From assembly GCA_002396885.1 (NCBI GenBank), contig DGXY01000140.1:1-21911 (forward strand): a stretch of DNA of 21,911 nucleotides, written 5' to 3'. The notes beneath the pieces were generated by a model that made no database searches, was not told the DNA's origin, and saw only the letters and a list, made by a program, of their open reading frames with translations. Below are positions 1-8,067 of this stretch, piece by piece; position 1 is the first letter of the stretch, and each line of letters starts with the position of its first letter. Made by a program: the position numbers and the translations under genes. The DNA comes from Akkermansiaceae bacterium UBA5020. GTDB taxonomy: Bacteria > Verrucomicrobiota > Verrucomicrobiia > Verrucomicrobiales > DEV007.

Positions 1-10
1 ACCCTCTGGG

Positions 11-49
11 CCCCCGCATCGCGGTCTCGATCACGGTGCGGGGGTTTTT
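11..49 (+). terminator. Rho-independent terminator
   Basis: The arms CCCCCGCA (11-18) and TGCGGGGG (37-44) pair over 8 bp and can be extended by T-G, C-G and G-C pairs inward. The hairpin is followed directly by TTTTT at 45-49. It probably ends the transcript of the gene just left of the window (not visible; a capsid gene would be usual here). It insulates the tRNA and tail genes, which therefore need read-through or a promoter I could not identify. Confidence 0.85.
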
Positions 50-57
50 CTTTCAAG

Positions 58-128
58 CTCGGGGTGGTGTAACGGCAGCACCTCGGATTCATGCTCCGAA
101 GATGAGGGTTCAATTCCCTCCCCCGAAA
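58..128 (+). tRNA. tRNA with CAU anticodon (Met type, initiator-like acceptor end)
   Basis: A full cloverleaf can be folded by eye. Acceptor strands are 58-64 and 121-127. The D-stem is 67-70/78-81, with loop AACGGCA holding the GG pair. The anticodon stem is TCGGA/TCCGA (83-87/95-99) around loop TTCATGC, giving anticodon CAT. The variable region is 4 nt. The T-stem is GAGGG/CCCTC around TTCAATT. A128 is the discriminator and CCA is not encoded. The first acceptor pair is C58:A127, a C1:A72 mismatch typical of bacterial initiator tRNA. However, only two of the three initiator G:C pairs are present in the anticodon stem, and position 11:24 is T:A as in elongators. It could be initiator, elongator Met or a lysidine-modified Ile tRNA. 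The next gene starts only 10 nt downstream, so the tRNA may be cut from the tail mRNA. Confidence 0.9.
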
Positions 129-138
129 CTTCCCCCCC

Positions 139-3100
139 ATGACCGCAACCGACATCGTCAACCAGGCACTCTCCGCCCTCGGCGAACCGGCTTTGACGGA
201 CATTCAGGATCACAGTCCCCAGGGGATTTCTGCGCGGCGCCACTACGAAAGGGTCCGCGACACGCTCCTCAGATCGCACCCCTGGAACTTCGCGGCGATG
301 CGGGCGACTCTCTCCGCCCTTGAGACCCCGCCCATTTTCGGCTGGGACTATTCCTACCCTCTTCCTGCCGGATGCCTTCGGGTGACCTCCCTGAACGGAG
401 TGCCGGCCGCAACCTGCGAGGCCGACTTCGTGATCGAGAGCGGGAACCTGCTCACCAACGCGGATGCTGCCTACATCGTCTACATCACCCGGGTCGAGGA
501 TCCCAATAACTTCGATTCCCTCTTCGTCGAGGTGCTGATCCACAAACTCGCCGCGGCCATGGCGATGGACATCACGGGGCGAAGCACGGACCGTGAGGAG
601 ATGGAGGCCGCCGCAAAGCGCTCGCTCTCCACTGCCCAGTTCGTCGATGCGGTCGAGACGCGCCCGAAGACGATGTCCCCCATCAACCAGTCCCGCGGCA
701 TCGCTCAACGCGGACACGGGGCCTTGATGCTTGCCCTCGGGTCGCTTTGCGGCGCGGGTTTTGGTGAATCAATACACGCCGTCGAGCCCCTCAACGGATG
801 GTCTCCGCGACTCGCGGTCGCCTCCGACGGGGAGCGTCGGGTCCTTGAAGTCATTGCATGGTATGGAGGCGACGGTGCGGAACCACCCATGGGTTTTATC
901 GGTTCCGGAGGCCTCGTCTCTGAGGTCTCCGATGCGGTGGACATCAGGGGCGGGATCGGACTGCCTGGGACCTCCCTGCTTCTCTTAGGCGCCGTCGCAA
1001 CGACCGACGATCTCCCGGATGCCGGCAACGCGATCGGCGACCTCTGGCTCGTCAATGCGAACGGCTACGGATACCGATGGGACGGACTGGCGTGGCAGCA
1101 GTCAGGAGCGTTCCGAGGACCACAGGGACTAACCGGCGAGCGAGGACTCCAAGGTGCGCAGGGAATCCGCGGATGGTCTCCTGTGTTTGCTGTTGTTACA
1201 GATGGAGCGCGGCGCGTCCTGCAAGTGTCAGACTGGACCGGGGGCGAGGGGACGAAACCCGCAACCGGGGGATACGTCGGGGCATCGGGACTGGTTACCG
1301 TGATCGGCAACGCGATCGATATTCGCGGCAGCACGGGAGCGGCTGGCACCAACGGAACCAATGGAACCACCGGAACACCCGGGGCGAGTTCCTACACCTA
1401 CATTGCCTACGCCGTGAACACTAACGGGGACGGGTTCACGACGACCTTCAGCGAATACCTCGATTACATTGCGATACGCACGACGACGACTCCAATCGCT
1501 TCGCCAGGACCGAATGACTTCAGCGGTCTCTGGAAGTACATCAGAGGCCCGCAGGGAGCAGGGTCTACCGTTCCTGGTCCAGCCGGAACACCTGGGCAAG
1601 ATGGCGGGGTCGCAGGTCTCGCCTATCGTCGCGGGACAAACGGAGCGATTCCTACGGCGGGATTCTTTACGGTAAACAATAATGTGGTCAGTAGCGTCAC
1701 CTTGCTAAGAATCGCGAAAAGTGACCAATACAGTCAGAACCACACGACATGGTTCAACGACATCGTTGTCGGACATTCGATCTACATCTCCGCATTCGAC
1801 AAAGCCGCACAATTCAAAATCACTGCGAAGACAACGCAATCGACGTATGTCGATTTCACCGTCGTTGGATCAGGTGCCCTCGATGAGGATTCCACCACGC
1901 CTCCGCTCCACGGGATCATCGCGGGAACAGGTGGACCGCAGGGGTTGCAGGGAATCCAAGGACTCACGGGTGCTCCAGGATACCTAGGATGGTCTCCTAT
2001 TTTTTCTGTTGTTACGGATGGAGCGAGGCGCGTCCTTCAAGTTTCGGACTGGACGGGGGGAGAAGGGACGAAACCCGCAACCGGGGGATACATTGGGGCA
2101 TCAGGACTGGTTAATTTACCCAGCAACGCCATCGACATTCGCGGCAGCACGGGAGCCACGGGCACCAACGGAACCAATGCATTCGTCTATGTTGCCTACG
2201 CATCCGACGCTACCGGCACAGGGTTCACGATGACCTTCAACGCCGCTCTTGATTACATTGCCGTTCTCACGACAACAACTGCCATCGCGTCCCCTTCGGC
2301 AAGCAACTTTACTGGACTCTGGAAGAACTACAGAGGACCGCAGGGACCACAAGGACCGGAAGGTGGACCTCCTGGACCAACCGGTCCTGCCGGTCCAACT
2401 GGTCCTGCCGGTCCTCCAGGGACTACCGTTTTAACTCCCCTCATCACCTGGGTCAATTCATCGGGTAACGATTCGACCGGAGTCGTTGGGAATCCCTCCT
2501 TCCCATTCCTGACGGCACAAGCGGCGTGGAATGCGGGGGCGCGAAACATCGAGCTGGGTGCTGGCACCTACACGATCACTTACTACTCGGTAGGAGACTC
2601 CGAAGAAATCGTTCGCATAAGAGGACTGAGCAGACTTCAAACAACCCTCACAATAAATTGGTCAGGCGCAACCCCCGGACCTTTTGAACCGGGCTATACC
2701 CCAAAGAAACCGGTGCTTATAAGTGATAGATCAGTGGCAATCACATTGAATCTCATCGGCACCTCTGCGACTGGGGGCGATAATGCGGGAGGTTCCTCAC
2801 CAACGTATAAACTTTTCGGTTGCTACCTTGCCTCTATCACCTTTACGGCAGGATCAGGAACAGATTCTGGGGCAAGTGGAACCGTTGGTAGCGGGGTCTT
2901 TTATTGGTGTGAAATCCAAGGCACCGTTCCAGTTGCGTCCTCTGCGCAATTCTATGCCACGCTTGAAAACAACTTTTTCCGCAGTCCGATCCTAAGTAAT
3001 GTGGTTCCTGCTCCGCATGCTTCAACTCATGTCACCGGAGGCAACGACAAGATACGAGACGCAACTGCAAGCCAAGACGGTCTCATGACTGCGGCTTATG

Positions 3101-3555
3101 CTGCAAAGCTCGATAGCATAACGCCAGCAAGCGTTTACATGCTCACCGATAATGTAGTAACGTCCAGCACGGCAGGGGCAGTAATTCTCGATGGTATTGC
3201 AATTGCAGCAAATGCAAAAATGCTCGTTGAGGTGATTGGCTATCGAAGCACTACTTCAACGACCTCTGGCATGTCTGTGCGTTTTGACGGTCCACCAACC
3301 GGGTCACCGTTGGTGCGATTTGGGCTTGAGCATTGGACCGCAACGAGTGTTTCAAGAACATCACTTACAGCAGAGGCATTTTTTACAAGTGCTTTAGAGG
3401 GAGCCGGTTCTACTGAAGTACTTTTGTTTAGGGCGTATGCAACGATTGTAAATGGATCAACCGCAGGGACTGTTGCCTTGCGAATAGGAGCAGAAAGCGG
3501 TGGAACTGTTACACTGCTTAAAGGGATGGTGGTGCGAATTACGAGAATCCCCTAA
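139..3555 (+). CDS. Tail tubular protein A (gp11-like) fused to a collagen-like tail fibre
   Basis: Residues 1 to about 185 resemble the T7 gp11 adaptor/gatekeeper family, about 196 residues long as a free protein: ALSALGEPALTDI at the start, an RRHYERVRDTLLRSHPWNFA helix, then FVEVLIHKLAAAMAMDIT. The rest is fibre. A module of about 52 residues beginning WSP and ending DIRG occurs three times (from W221, W346 and W618). A second module of about 55 residues ending GLWKxxRGPQG occurs twice (from Y419 and A681). G-x-y collagen-like runs link them, the longest at nt 2335-2421. After that comes a beta-rich region that may be a beta-helix, then the fibre motif HASTHVTGGND (from H960) and a C-terminal beta-sandwich-like domain. 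In this family the adaptor is a ring under the portal, so the fibre would be carried by the ring. The 3' third is poorer in GC than its neighbours. There is no Shine-Dalgarno. The adaptor call is strong; receptor binding by the C-terminus is inferred. Confidence 0.82.
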   Translation: MTATDIVNQALSALGEPALTDIQDHSPQGISARRHYERVRDTLLRSHPWNFAAMRATLSALETPPIFGWDYSYPLPAGCLRVTSLNGVPAATCEADFVIESGNLLTNADAAYIVYITRVEDPNNFDSLFVEVLIHKLAAAMAMDITGRSTDREEMEAAAKRSLSTAQFVDAVETRPKTMSPINQSRGIAQRGHGALMLALGSLCGAGFGESIHAVEPLNGWSPRLAVASDGERRVLEVIAWYGGDGAEPPMGFIGSGGLVSEVSDAVDIRGGIGLPGTSLLLLGAVATTDDLPDAGNAIGDLWLVNANGYGYRWDGLAWQQSGAFRGPQGLTGERGLQGAQGIRGWSPVFAVVTDGARRVLQVSDWTGGEGTKPATGGYVGASGLVTVIGNAIDIRGSTGAAGTNGTNGTTGTPGASSYTYIAYAVNTNGDGFTTTFSEYLDYIAIRTTTTPIASPGPNDFSGLWKYIRGPQGAGSTVPGPAGTPGQDGGVAGLAYRRGTNGAIPTAGFFTVNNNVVSSVTLLRIAKSDQYSQNHTTWFNDIVVGHSIYISAFDKAAQFKITAKTTQSTYVDFTVVGSGALDEDSTTPPLHGIIAGTGGPQGLQGIQGLTGAPGYLGWSPIFSVVTDGARRVLQVSDWTGGEGTKPATGGYIGASGLVNLPSNAIDIRGSTGATGTNGTNAFVYVAYASDATGTGFTMTFNAALDYIAVLTTTTAIASPSASNFTGLWKNYRGPQGPQGPEGGPPGPTGPAGPTGPAGPPGTTVLTPLITWVNSSGNDSTGVVGNPSFPFLTAQAAWNAGARNIELGAGTYTITYYSVGDSEEIVRIRGLSRLQTTLTINWSGATPGPFEPGYTPKKPVLISDRSVAITLNLIGTSATGGDNAGGSSPTYKLFGCYLASITFTAGSGTDSGASGTVGSGVFYWCEIQGTVPVASSAQFYATLENNFFRSPILSNVVPAPHASTHVTGGNDKIRDATASQDGLMTAAYAAKLDSITPASVYMLTDNVVTSSTAGAVILDGIAIAANAKMLVEVIGYRSTTSTTSGMSVRFDGPPTGSPLVRFGLEHWTATSVSRTSLTAEAFFTSALEGAGSTEVLLFRAYATIVNGSTAGTVALRIGAESGGTVTLLKGMVVRITRIP
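796..951 (+). repeat. Fibre module WSP...DIRG, divergent first copy
   Basis: This encodes the first of three related modules of about 52 residues in the fibre part of the adaptor-fibre gene. The frame W-S-P, D-G-x-R-R-V-L, G-G-x-G, G-L-V and D-I-R-G is shared with the copies at 1171 and 1987, but the DNA has diverged much more than between those two. Confidence 0.75.
1171..1332 (+). repeat. Fibre module WSP...DIRGS, second copy (near-identical direct repeat)
   Basis: This 162-bp segment aligns without gaps to 1987-2148, exactly 816 bp downstream. Identity is high by eye and includes a 27-bp perfect match (1249-1275 with 2065-2091). It encodes the WSPVFAVVTDG to DIRGS module. The in-frame spacing makes it a plausible recombination substrate. 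Confidence 0.85.
1987..2148 (+). repeat. Fibre module WSP...DIRGS, third copy (near-identical direct repeat)
   Basis: This is the partner of 1171-1332 and encodes WSPIFSVVTDG to DIRGS. Most differences between the two copies are silent or conservative, so both copies are probably functional. It is followed by the second copy of the GLWK module. Confidence 0.85.
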
Positions 3556-3558
3556 AAC

Positions 3559-3993
3559 ATGATCTCAATTCACGACATTCTTTCCTACGCCTTCCCCGAC
3601 AGGGGCGGATGGACGGTCTACGGCAACACCATTATTGCCGGTGATGATGGCACCGTCCCGTCGTTGGAGGAAATCGAGACCCATCGTGAAGCGGCAGAAG
3701 CGGCGCATGCCGTAGCCTCTGCGCTCGCCGCGACCCAGGCCGCAAGAGCGGCGATGATCCTCACCCGCGCCCAGTTCGGGGAGATGCTCATCCGAAGGGG
3801 CATCAAAGCCACCGTCCTTGCTGCCATTGCTGCGATCCCCGACCAGACCGAGCGGGAGATCATGACCGAGTGGTTTGAATATGCGCCGACCGTTCGGCGA
3901 ATGTCCCCGAAGGTCGAGGCAATCCGGCAGCAGTTGCTGATCGATGAAGGAGACGTAGACACCTGGTTCGAGGAGGCGATGACCTACGAGTGA
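3559..3993 (+). CDS. Small protein, probable tail fibre assembly chaperone
   Basis: This 144-residue protein starts 3 nt after the fibre stop. The N-terminal 35 residues look like a small beta-rich head (GGWTVYGNTIIAGDDG) leading into PSLEEIE. An alanine-rich helix follows (about residues 35-65), then a helical C-terminal part with LTRAQFGEMLIRRG and an acidic tail. Size, position straight after a fibre gene and the PxLEEIE plus alanine-rich helix pattern match small fibre assembly proteins of tailed phages in general layout. I recognise no diagnostic catalytic or binding motif, so the role is inferred mainly from position. It may instead be a small virion protein. No SD precedes the ATG; the next gene begins 4 nt after the stop. 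Confidence 0.55.
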   Translation: MISIHDILSYAFPDRGGWTVYGNTIIAGDDGTVPSLEEIETHREAAEAAHAVASALAATQAARAAMILTRAQFGEMLIRRGIKATVLAAIAAIPDQTEREIMTEWFEYAPTVRRMSPKVEAIRQQLLIDEGDVDTWFEEAMTYE

Positions 3994-3997
3994 TCCC

Positions 3998-6931
3998 ATG
4001 AGCATCCACATCCATCGCAACAGTTTCAATGCGGGTGAGATTTCTCCCTTGATGGATGCCCGCGTCGACGAGGCGAAACACCCCTTCTCCTGCCGGGTCC
4101 TCGAAAATTTCATCCCGAAAATTTACGGCGGCGCCTTCCGCCGGCCAGGGACAATGTATCTCGGACGGGATCGACTTGTCTCGGAATGGACCGAGCTTCC
4201 CACCTCGCTCAGACACGACCTGGGCATTTTTTTCGGAGGAGAGAATGCCGCCCCGACATCGAACACTGGCTACGAGGTGGGGGCGATTTACCTAAGAAAT
4301 GTTCGCACCGTCTACAAATGCACGAACGGTGCAGCCGGAACTTGGGCCCCGGTGACTGAATTCTCGGACCTCTACGCGAGCGAGAACCCCACGACCGCAG
4401 ACACCACGGCAAGAGGTTTCGCGACCGGCTCGGTGATCTTCGTCCGCGATTTCGGAGCGATCTGGACCTGCACCAACGCAACCACAGGCGCCTGGTCTCT
4501 CGTCACTTTAAAAACAAATGTTTCCTCGACTGATGTTCCGACCACATTTTACGATGAGGAGCAAGGATACAAGACGGGATCCTACTGGGTGAGGAACGTC
4601 TACACCGTTTACCGAATCGGTGTCTCACCAACATGGCAGACGGTATCAGGGACGCATCAACCGAGCTCGAACCGGAACCCGACCCCGGGCGACGGTACGA
4701 GTCAAGGGTTCGCAGTGGGGAGCATCTGGATCAACAACCGTGAGGGGCGTGTCTTTGAACTGACGAACAATGCCGTCTCCGCCCCCGTCCGACTGATCGA
4801 CCTAAATGTCTCGGCGACCATACGCTATCAACTAGAGTTCGGTGCAGGCTACCTGCGGATCTGGCAGAGTTCTGGGGCCCTCTACAATTTCGGAGCAAAC
4901 CCTCTGGTAGTGCAAACTCCCTACTCGGGAACCGAGATTTTTGAAGTGCAGATGGCACAGGTCGGCAACCTGGCATACTTCACGCACCCGAACCACCCGC
5001 CCCAAAAACTATCGCGTTACTTCATAGGGTCTTCAGAATTCTTCCAATGGTCAGAGGTCCAGTGGTCTTTTCCCTGTTTCCGGGATTGGAACACCTCGAA
5101 GATAACAGCAACCCCATCGGCGACGACGGGAAATACCAAAACGATCACCCTCAATGCGCAACCCCTTGTCGAGGTGGCGAATTACTCAGAATACATCGGG
5201 GCACGGATTGCCTTGAGCCAACGGAGAGCGGCGAGTCACCAAAAACTAGATCTAGTCACAGGTAGTGTTCAGTCTACAACGGGGATCTCGATCCTCGGTC
5301 AATACCAGTTCTACACCACCGGACAATACACGGGAACGGTCTCGATCGAGCAGCAGAACTCGGCCGGCGCATGGGAGGTGGTTCGGTCTTTTGAAGCGAA
5401 AAACGATCGTCAGATAGTCTTCTCCTCGGCGACGGAAAAGGCGACAACTCTGCGGATCACTCGGTCTTCACTTTCTGCTGCGGTAAATAGTGCGGCATAC
5501 CTCGAGGCAGGGGATTCCCGCAGGGTTGGCTATGCGCGAATTTTAAGGGCGGAACCAACAATCTCCGGGAACGACTATGTGACCGTGTTCACCGTTGACA
5601 TCGAGCAGGACTTTGATTCAACCTTGGCGACGACGGAATGGGCACTAGAAGCATGGGCCACCTACAGTGGCTATCCACGATCGATCTGTTTTCACGAGCA
5701 GAGATTGTGGTTTGGTGGAACTGAACTGCAACCGAACACGCTATGGGCCTCGGTGACAAACAACTTTGAGAACTTCCGCCGGGGAGCGTATGATACCGAT
5801 GCCCTCGCCTTCACTCTTGCCGCAACGGAGGGGAGCGCGATCCAGTCGATGGTCTCTCACCAGTCCCTGGTGATCTTCACTCAGAGCGAGGAGTGGACTG
5901 CTTCGACGTCCGAGCAGACCGCGATCACCCCGTCGAATATCTTCGTCCGTCGCCAGTCCCGATTCGGGTCTGCTCACAAGCAAGCGTTCGTCGCCGCGAA
6001 CAATCTTTTGTTCCTGCAACGGGGGGCAAGGAAGGTGCGGCAGTTCACCTACTCGGGAGGAGGGGCTCAAGGTCAAGCGTCGGACCTCACTCTGTTGGCA
6101 GAGCATGTGACCAGATCGGGGATCCGCCAGGTCGCCTTCCAACAGCAACCAGACCCGATCATCTGGGCAGTGACGACGGGCGGGGTGCTGCTGTCTCTCA
6201 CCTACGAATCTGATCAAAACGTCATCGCCTGGGCGAGGCACACCTCGGGAACAGGTCTTTTCGAGTCGGTCTCGGTGATCTACGGGGATGACGGCAAAGC
6301 GGACGAGGTCTGGGTCGTGGTAAACCGACAAGGGATCCGCATGATTGAGCGCATCGACGCAGAAGCGTTCACGAAGCTTGAGCAGGACGATACCGACCGC
6401 ATGATCTACCTGGACTCAGCGCTCCTCCTCGAGCGGACTCCCGCTTCCACCTCGGTCACCGGGCTGGGGCACCTGAATGGCAAGACAGTCGGAATCCTCG
6501 CCGATGGCGCGATCGTCCCCTCGAAGGTCGTCTCGAGCGGATCGATCACCCTGGATGTTGCCGCCTCAAAAGTCGTCGTCGGCTTGCCCTATACCTCGAC
6601 GCTCCAGCCTTCAAAGGTAGAGATGCAAATGCAAAACGGACCATCACAGGGTCGCAAACACCTCTGCAAAAACGTGACCCTGAACCTCTGGAAGACCTTC
6701 GGGCTCGAGATCGCCGACACGCCAAATGCCCCCGAGGACAAATGGTTCCCCGTCACAGCACGATCGACGGAAACCGCTCTCGGTGATCCCGAGCCACTGG
6801 TGACCGGATTCATCGACGCGAAGAACCTCGGCGCCCACAATCGGTCTGTCGACGTCTCTCTTCGGCAACGATTGCCCCTGCCCTGCAACATCCTCGCGAT
6901 GATCCCGCAAATTGAAATCTCTCCCACCTGA
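3998..6931 (+). CDS. Tail tubular protein B / nozzle protein (gp12-like)
   Basis: The 977-residue protein opens with the hallmark of this family: NSFNAGEISPLMDARVD, then LENFIPKIYGGAFRRPGTMYLG. The second half carries further family blocks: SICFHEQRLWFGG, a FENFRRG segment, SQSLVIFTQSEEW and RRQSRFGSAHKQAF. In T7 the protein forms the hexameric nozzle below the adaptor ring. T7 gp12 is about 790 residues. The extra length here is largely explained by an insertion at about residues 85-265 that holds four repeats of about 48 residues. Their G-x-x-x-G-[SA] cores begin near G91, G140, G190 and G237, and most are followed by an aromatic VY/IW/VF and CTN-type segment. The gene ends TGATG, sharing one base with the next start, so translation is probably coupled. 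Confidence 0.88.
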   Translation: MSIHIHRNSFNAGEISPLMDARVDEAKHPFSCRVLENFIPKIYGGAFRRPGTMYLGRDRLVSEWTELPTSLRHDLGIFFGGENAAPTSNTGYEVGAIYLRNVRTVYKCTNGAAGTWAPVTEFSDLYASENPTTADTTARGFATGSVIFVRDFGAIWTCTNATTGAWSLVTLKTNVSSTDVPTTFYDEEQGYKTGSYWVRNVYTVYRIGVSPTWQTVSGTHQPSSNRNPTPGDGTSQGFAVGSIWINNREGRVFELTNNAVSAPVRLIDLNVSATIRYQLEFGAGYLRIWQSSGALYNFGANPLVVQTPYSGTEIFEVQMAQVGNLAYFTHPNHPPQKLSRYFIGSSEFFQWSEVQWSFPCFRDWNTSKITATPSATTGNTKTITLNAQPLVEVANYSEYIGARIALSQRRAASHQKLDLVTGSVQSTTGISILGQYQFYTTGQYTGTVSIEQQNSAGAWEVVRSFEAKNDRQIVFSSATEKATTLRITRSSLSAAVNSAAYLEAGDSRRVGYARILRAEPTISGNDYVTVFTVDIEQDFDSTLATTEWALEAWATYSGYPRSICFHEQRLWFGGTELQPNTLWASVTNNFENFRRGAYDTDALAFTLAATEGSAIQSMVSHQSLVIFTQSEEWTASTSEQTAITPSNIFVRRQSRFGSAHKQAFVAANNLLFLQRGARKVRQFTYSGGGAQGQASDLTLLAEHVTRSGIRQVAFQQQPDPIIWAVTTGGVLLSLTYESDQNVIAWARHTSGTGLFESVSVIYGDDGKADEVWVVVNRQGIRMIERIDAEAFTKLEQDDTDRMIYLDSALLLERTPASTSVTGLGHLNGKTVGILADGAIVPSKVVSSGSITLDVAASKVVVGLPYTSTLQPSKVEMQMQNGPSQGRKHLCKNVTLNLWKTFGLEIADTPNAPEDKWFPVTARSTETALGDPEPLVTGFIDAKNLGAHNRSVDVSLRQRLPLPCNILAMIPQIEISPT

Positions 6932-7704
6932 TGTACACGATTCCCACCATCCTTTCGATGATCGGGGGAGGCCTTGACCTCTTCGGTGACTTGTTCGGCG
7001 CGAGTCAGTATCGGGAGACCGCGGAAACGAACTACCAGGTCGCGATCTCGAATGCTCAGAACGCGAAGTCCTCGGCGATGACCGGGATCCGCGTGGGTGG
7101 CATTCGCGGACGCATTGCGGCCGATGCGGCCCGCACCAACATCTCTCTCTCTCTCGCCGACGCAGAGGCACGGGAGCGCAATGCGGAGCGTCTCAGGGCC
7201 TTTGCCGACACTCGCACGGCAGAGGGGCGCGAAGGGATCCGCAGGGCCCAACGCAACTTCGAACGTCTCAAGGGGCAGCAGATGAGCGCAATCGCTGCAT
7301 CAGGAGTGATCGCATCGGGATCCCCCCTCGAGGTCATGGCGGAGTCGGCCCGGGAATCGGCGACTGCCCTAGCAGACCTCTGGGACGAGACCTCCTTTGA
7401 GCGGGCCGAACTGCAGGACCGTGCCGCGATGGAGACCTTCGGTGCGGCTCAGACGCGCATCGGCGCCATGGCCGACCGATCGATGCTGGCAAGGACCAAA
7501 CGGATCGATCGAGCAACGACACGACTTGCGAGAATGTCGGCACAATCGGAATACCGATCAGCGCTTTTCGGGGCATCGATCGACCGCGCGAGTGCCTACG
7601 ATTCCGCCACGGCGACGACCATGTCGGGGATCGGGAAAACCTTTGCCGGCGCAGGAAATCTCTTTTTCAACATTCAACGAAATCAAGACCTCGGGATCCG
7701 ATGA
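6931..7704 (+). CDS. Internal virion protein, gp14-like ejection protein
   Basis: This 257-residue, mostly helical protein begins with a glycine-rich hydrophobic stretch (IPTILSMIGGGLDLFGDLFG) and continues as a long charged helix region. The block GQQMSAIAASGVIASGSPLEVMAESA (about residues 114-139) is the characteristic signature of podovirus internal virion / gp14-like proteins. In T7, gp14 leaves the capsid first and forms a pore in the outer membrane during DNA ejection, which is the likely role here. Position after the nozzle gene and before larger ejection proteins matches T7 order 12-14-15-16. The start overlaps the nozzle stop as TGATG, and the end overlaps the next start as ATGA. Confidence 0.78.
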   Translation: MYTIPTILSMIGGGLDLFGDLFGASQYRETAETNYQVAISNAQNAKSSAMTGIRVGGIRGRIAADAARTNISLSLADAEARERNAERLRAFADTRTAEGREGIRRAQRNFERLKGQQMSAIAASGVIASGSPLEVMAESARESATALADLWDETSFERAELQDRAAMETFGAAQTRIGAMADRSMLARTKRIDRATTRLARMSAQSEYRSALFGASIDRASAYDSATATTMSGIGKTFAGAGNLFFNIQRNQDLGIR

Positions 7705-8066
7705 CTATCGCAAACCACCACATGAACGACGAAGAGCAAAACGAGTTTTTCGAAAAGGTCGATGCGGTAAACCGTGCCGGCTCTGCTTTGAAGCTGATTG
7801 CCTGGGCGATCGGAGGGATGGCAGTGGCTGGGCTCTCCGTCGCGATCTGGGTGCTGAACGTGAACTGGGCGCAGGCTGAGCACGGGAAGAAGATTGAAGA
7901 ACTGACTCCTCGAGTCGATGCCCTCGAGAAGAGGGGGATCCAATACGATGCGGCGCCCCCCGTTTCGCGGGAGCAATTTCATGAACTCGACATGCGACTC
8001 GGTCGCATGGAGCAGCAGACTGCTCTCATCCTTGAGACACTGAAGAAACTCGAATCCCGTCCCTAA
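7701..8066 (+). CDS. Single-pass membrane protein with coiled-coil tail
   Basis: This 121-residue protein has an acidic N-terminal segment (about 1-28), one hydrophobic segment of about 23 residues (LKLIAWAIGG through VLNVNW, about 30-55) and a charged, heptad-like C-terminus (EELTPRVDALEKR and LRMEQQTALILETLKKLE-like pattern, about 65-118). Basic residues just before the membrane segment suggest N-in/C-out topology. I do not recognise a family. The layout is that of an inner-membrane spanin or a small ejection accessory protein. Location between gp14-like and gp15-like genes favours the second, while the absence of a clear spanin in the lysis cassette favours the first. The start chosen overlaps the preceding stop as ATGA; a Met at 7722 is an alternative. 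Confidence 0.7.
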   Translation: MTIANHHMNDEEQNEFFEKVDAVNRAGSALKLIAWAIGGMAVAGLSVAIWVLNVNWAQAEHGKKIEELTPRVDALEKRGIQYDAAPPVSREQFHELDMRLGRMEQQTALILETLKKLESRP

Positions 8067-8067
8067 A

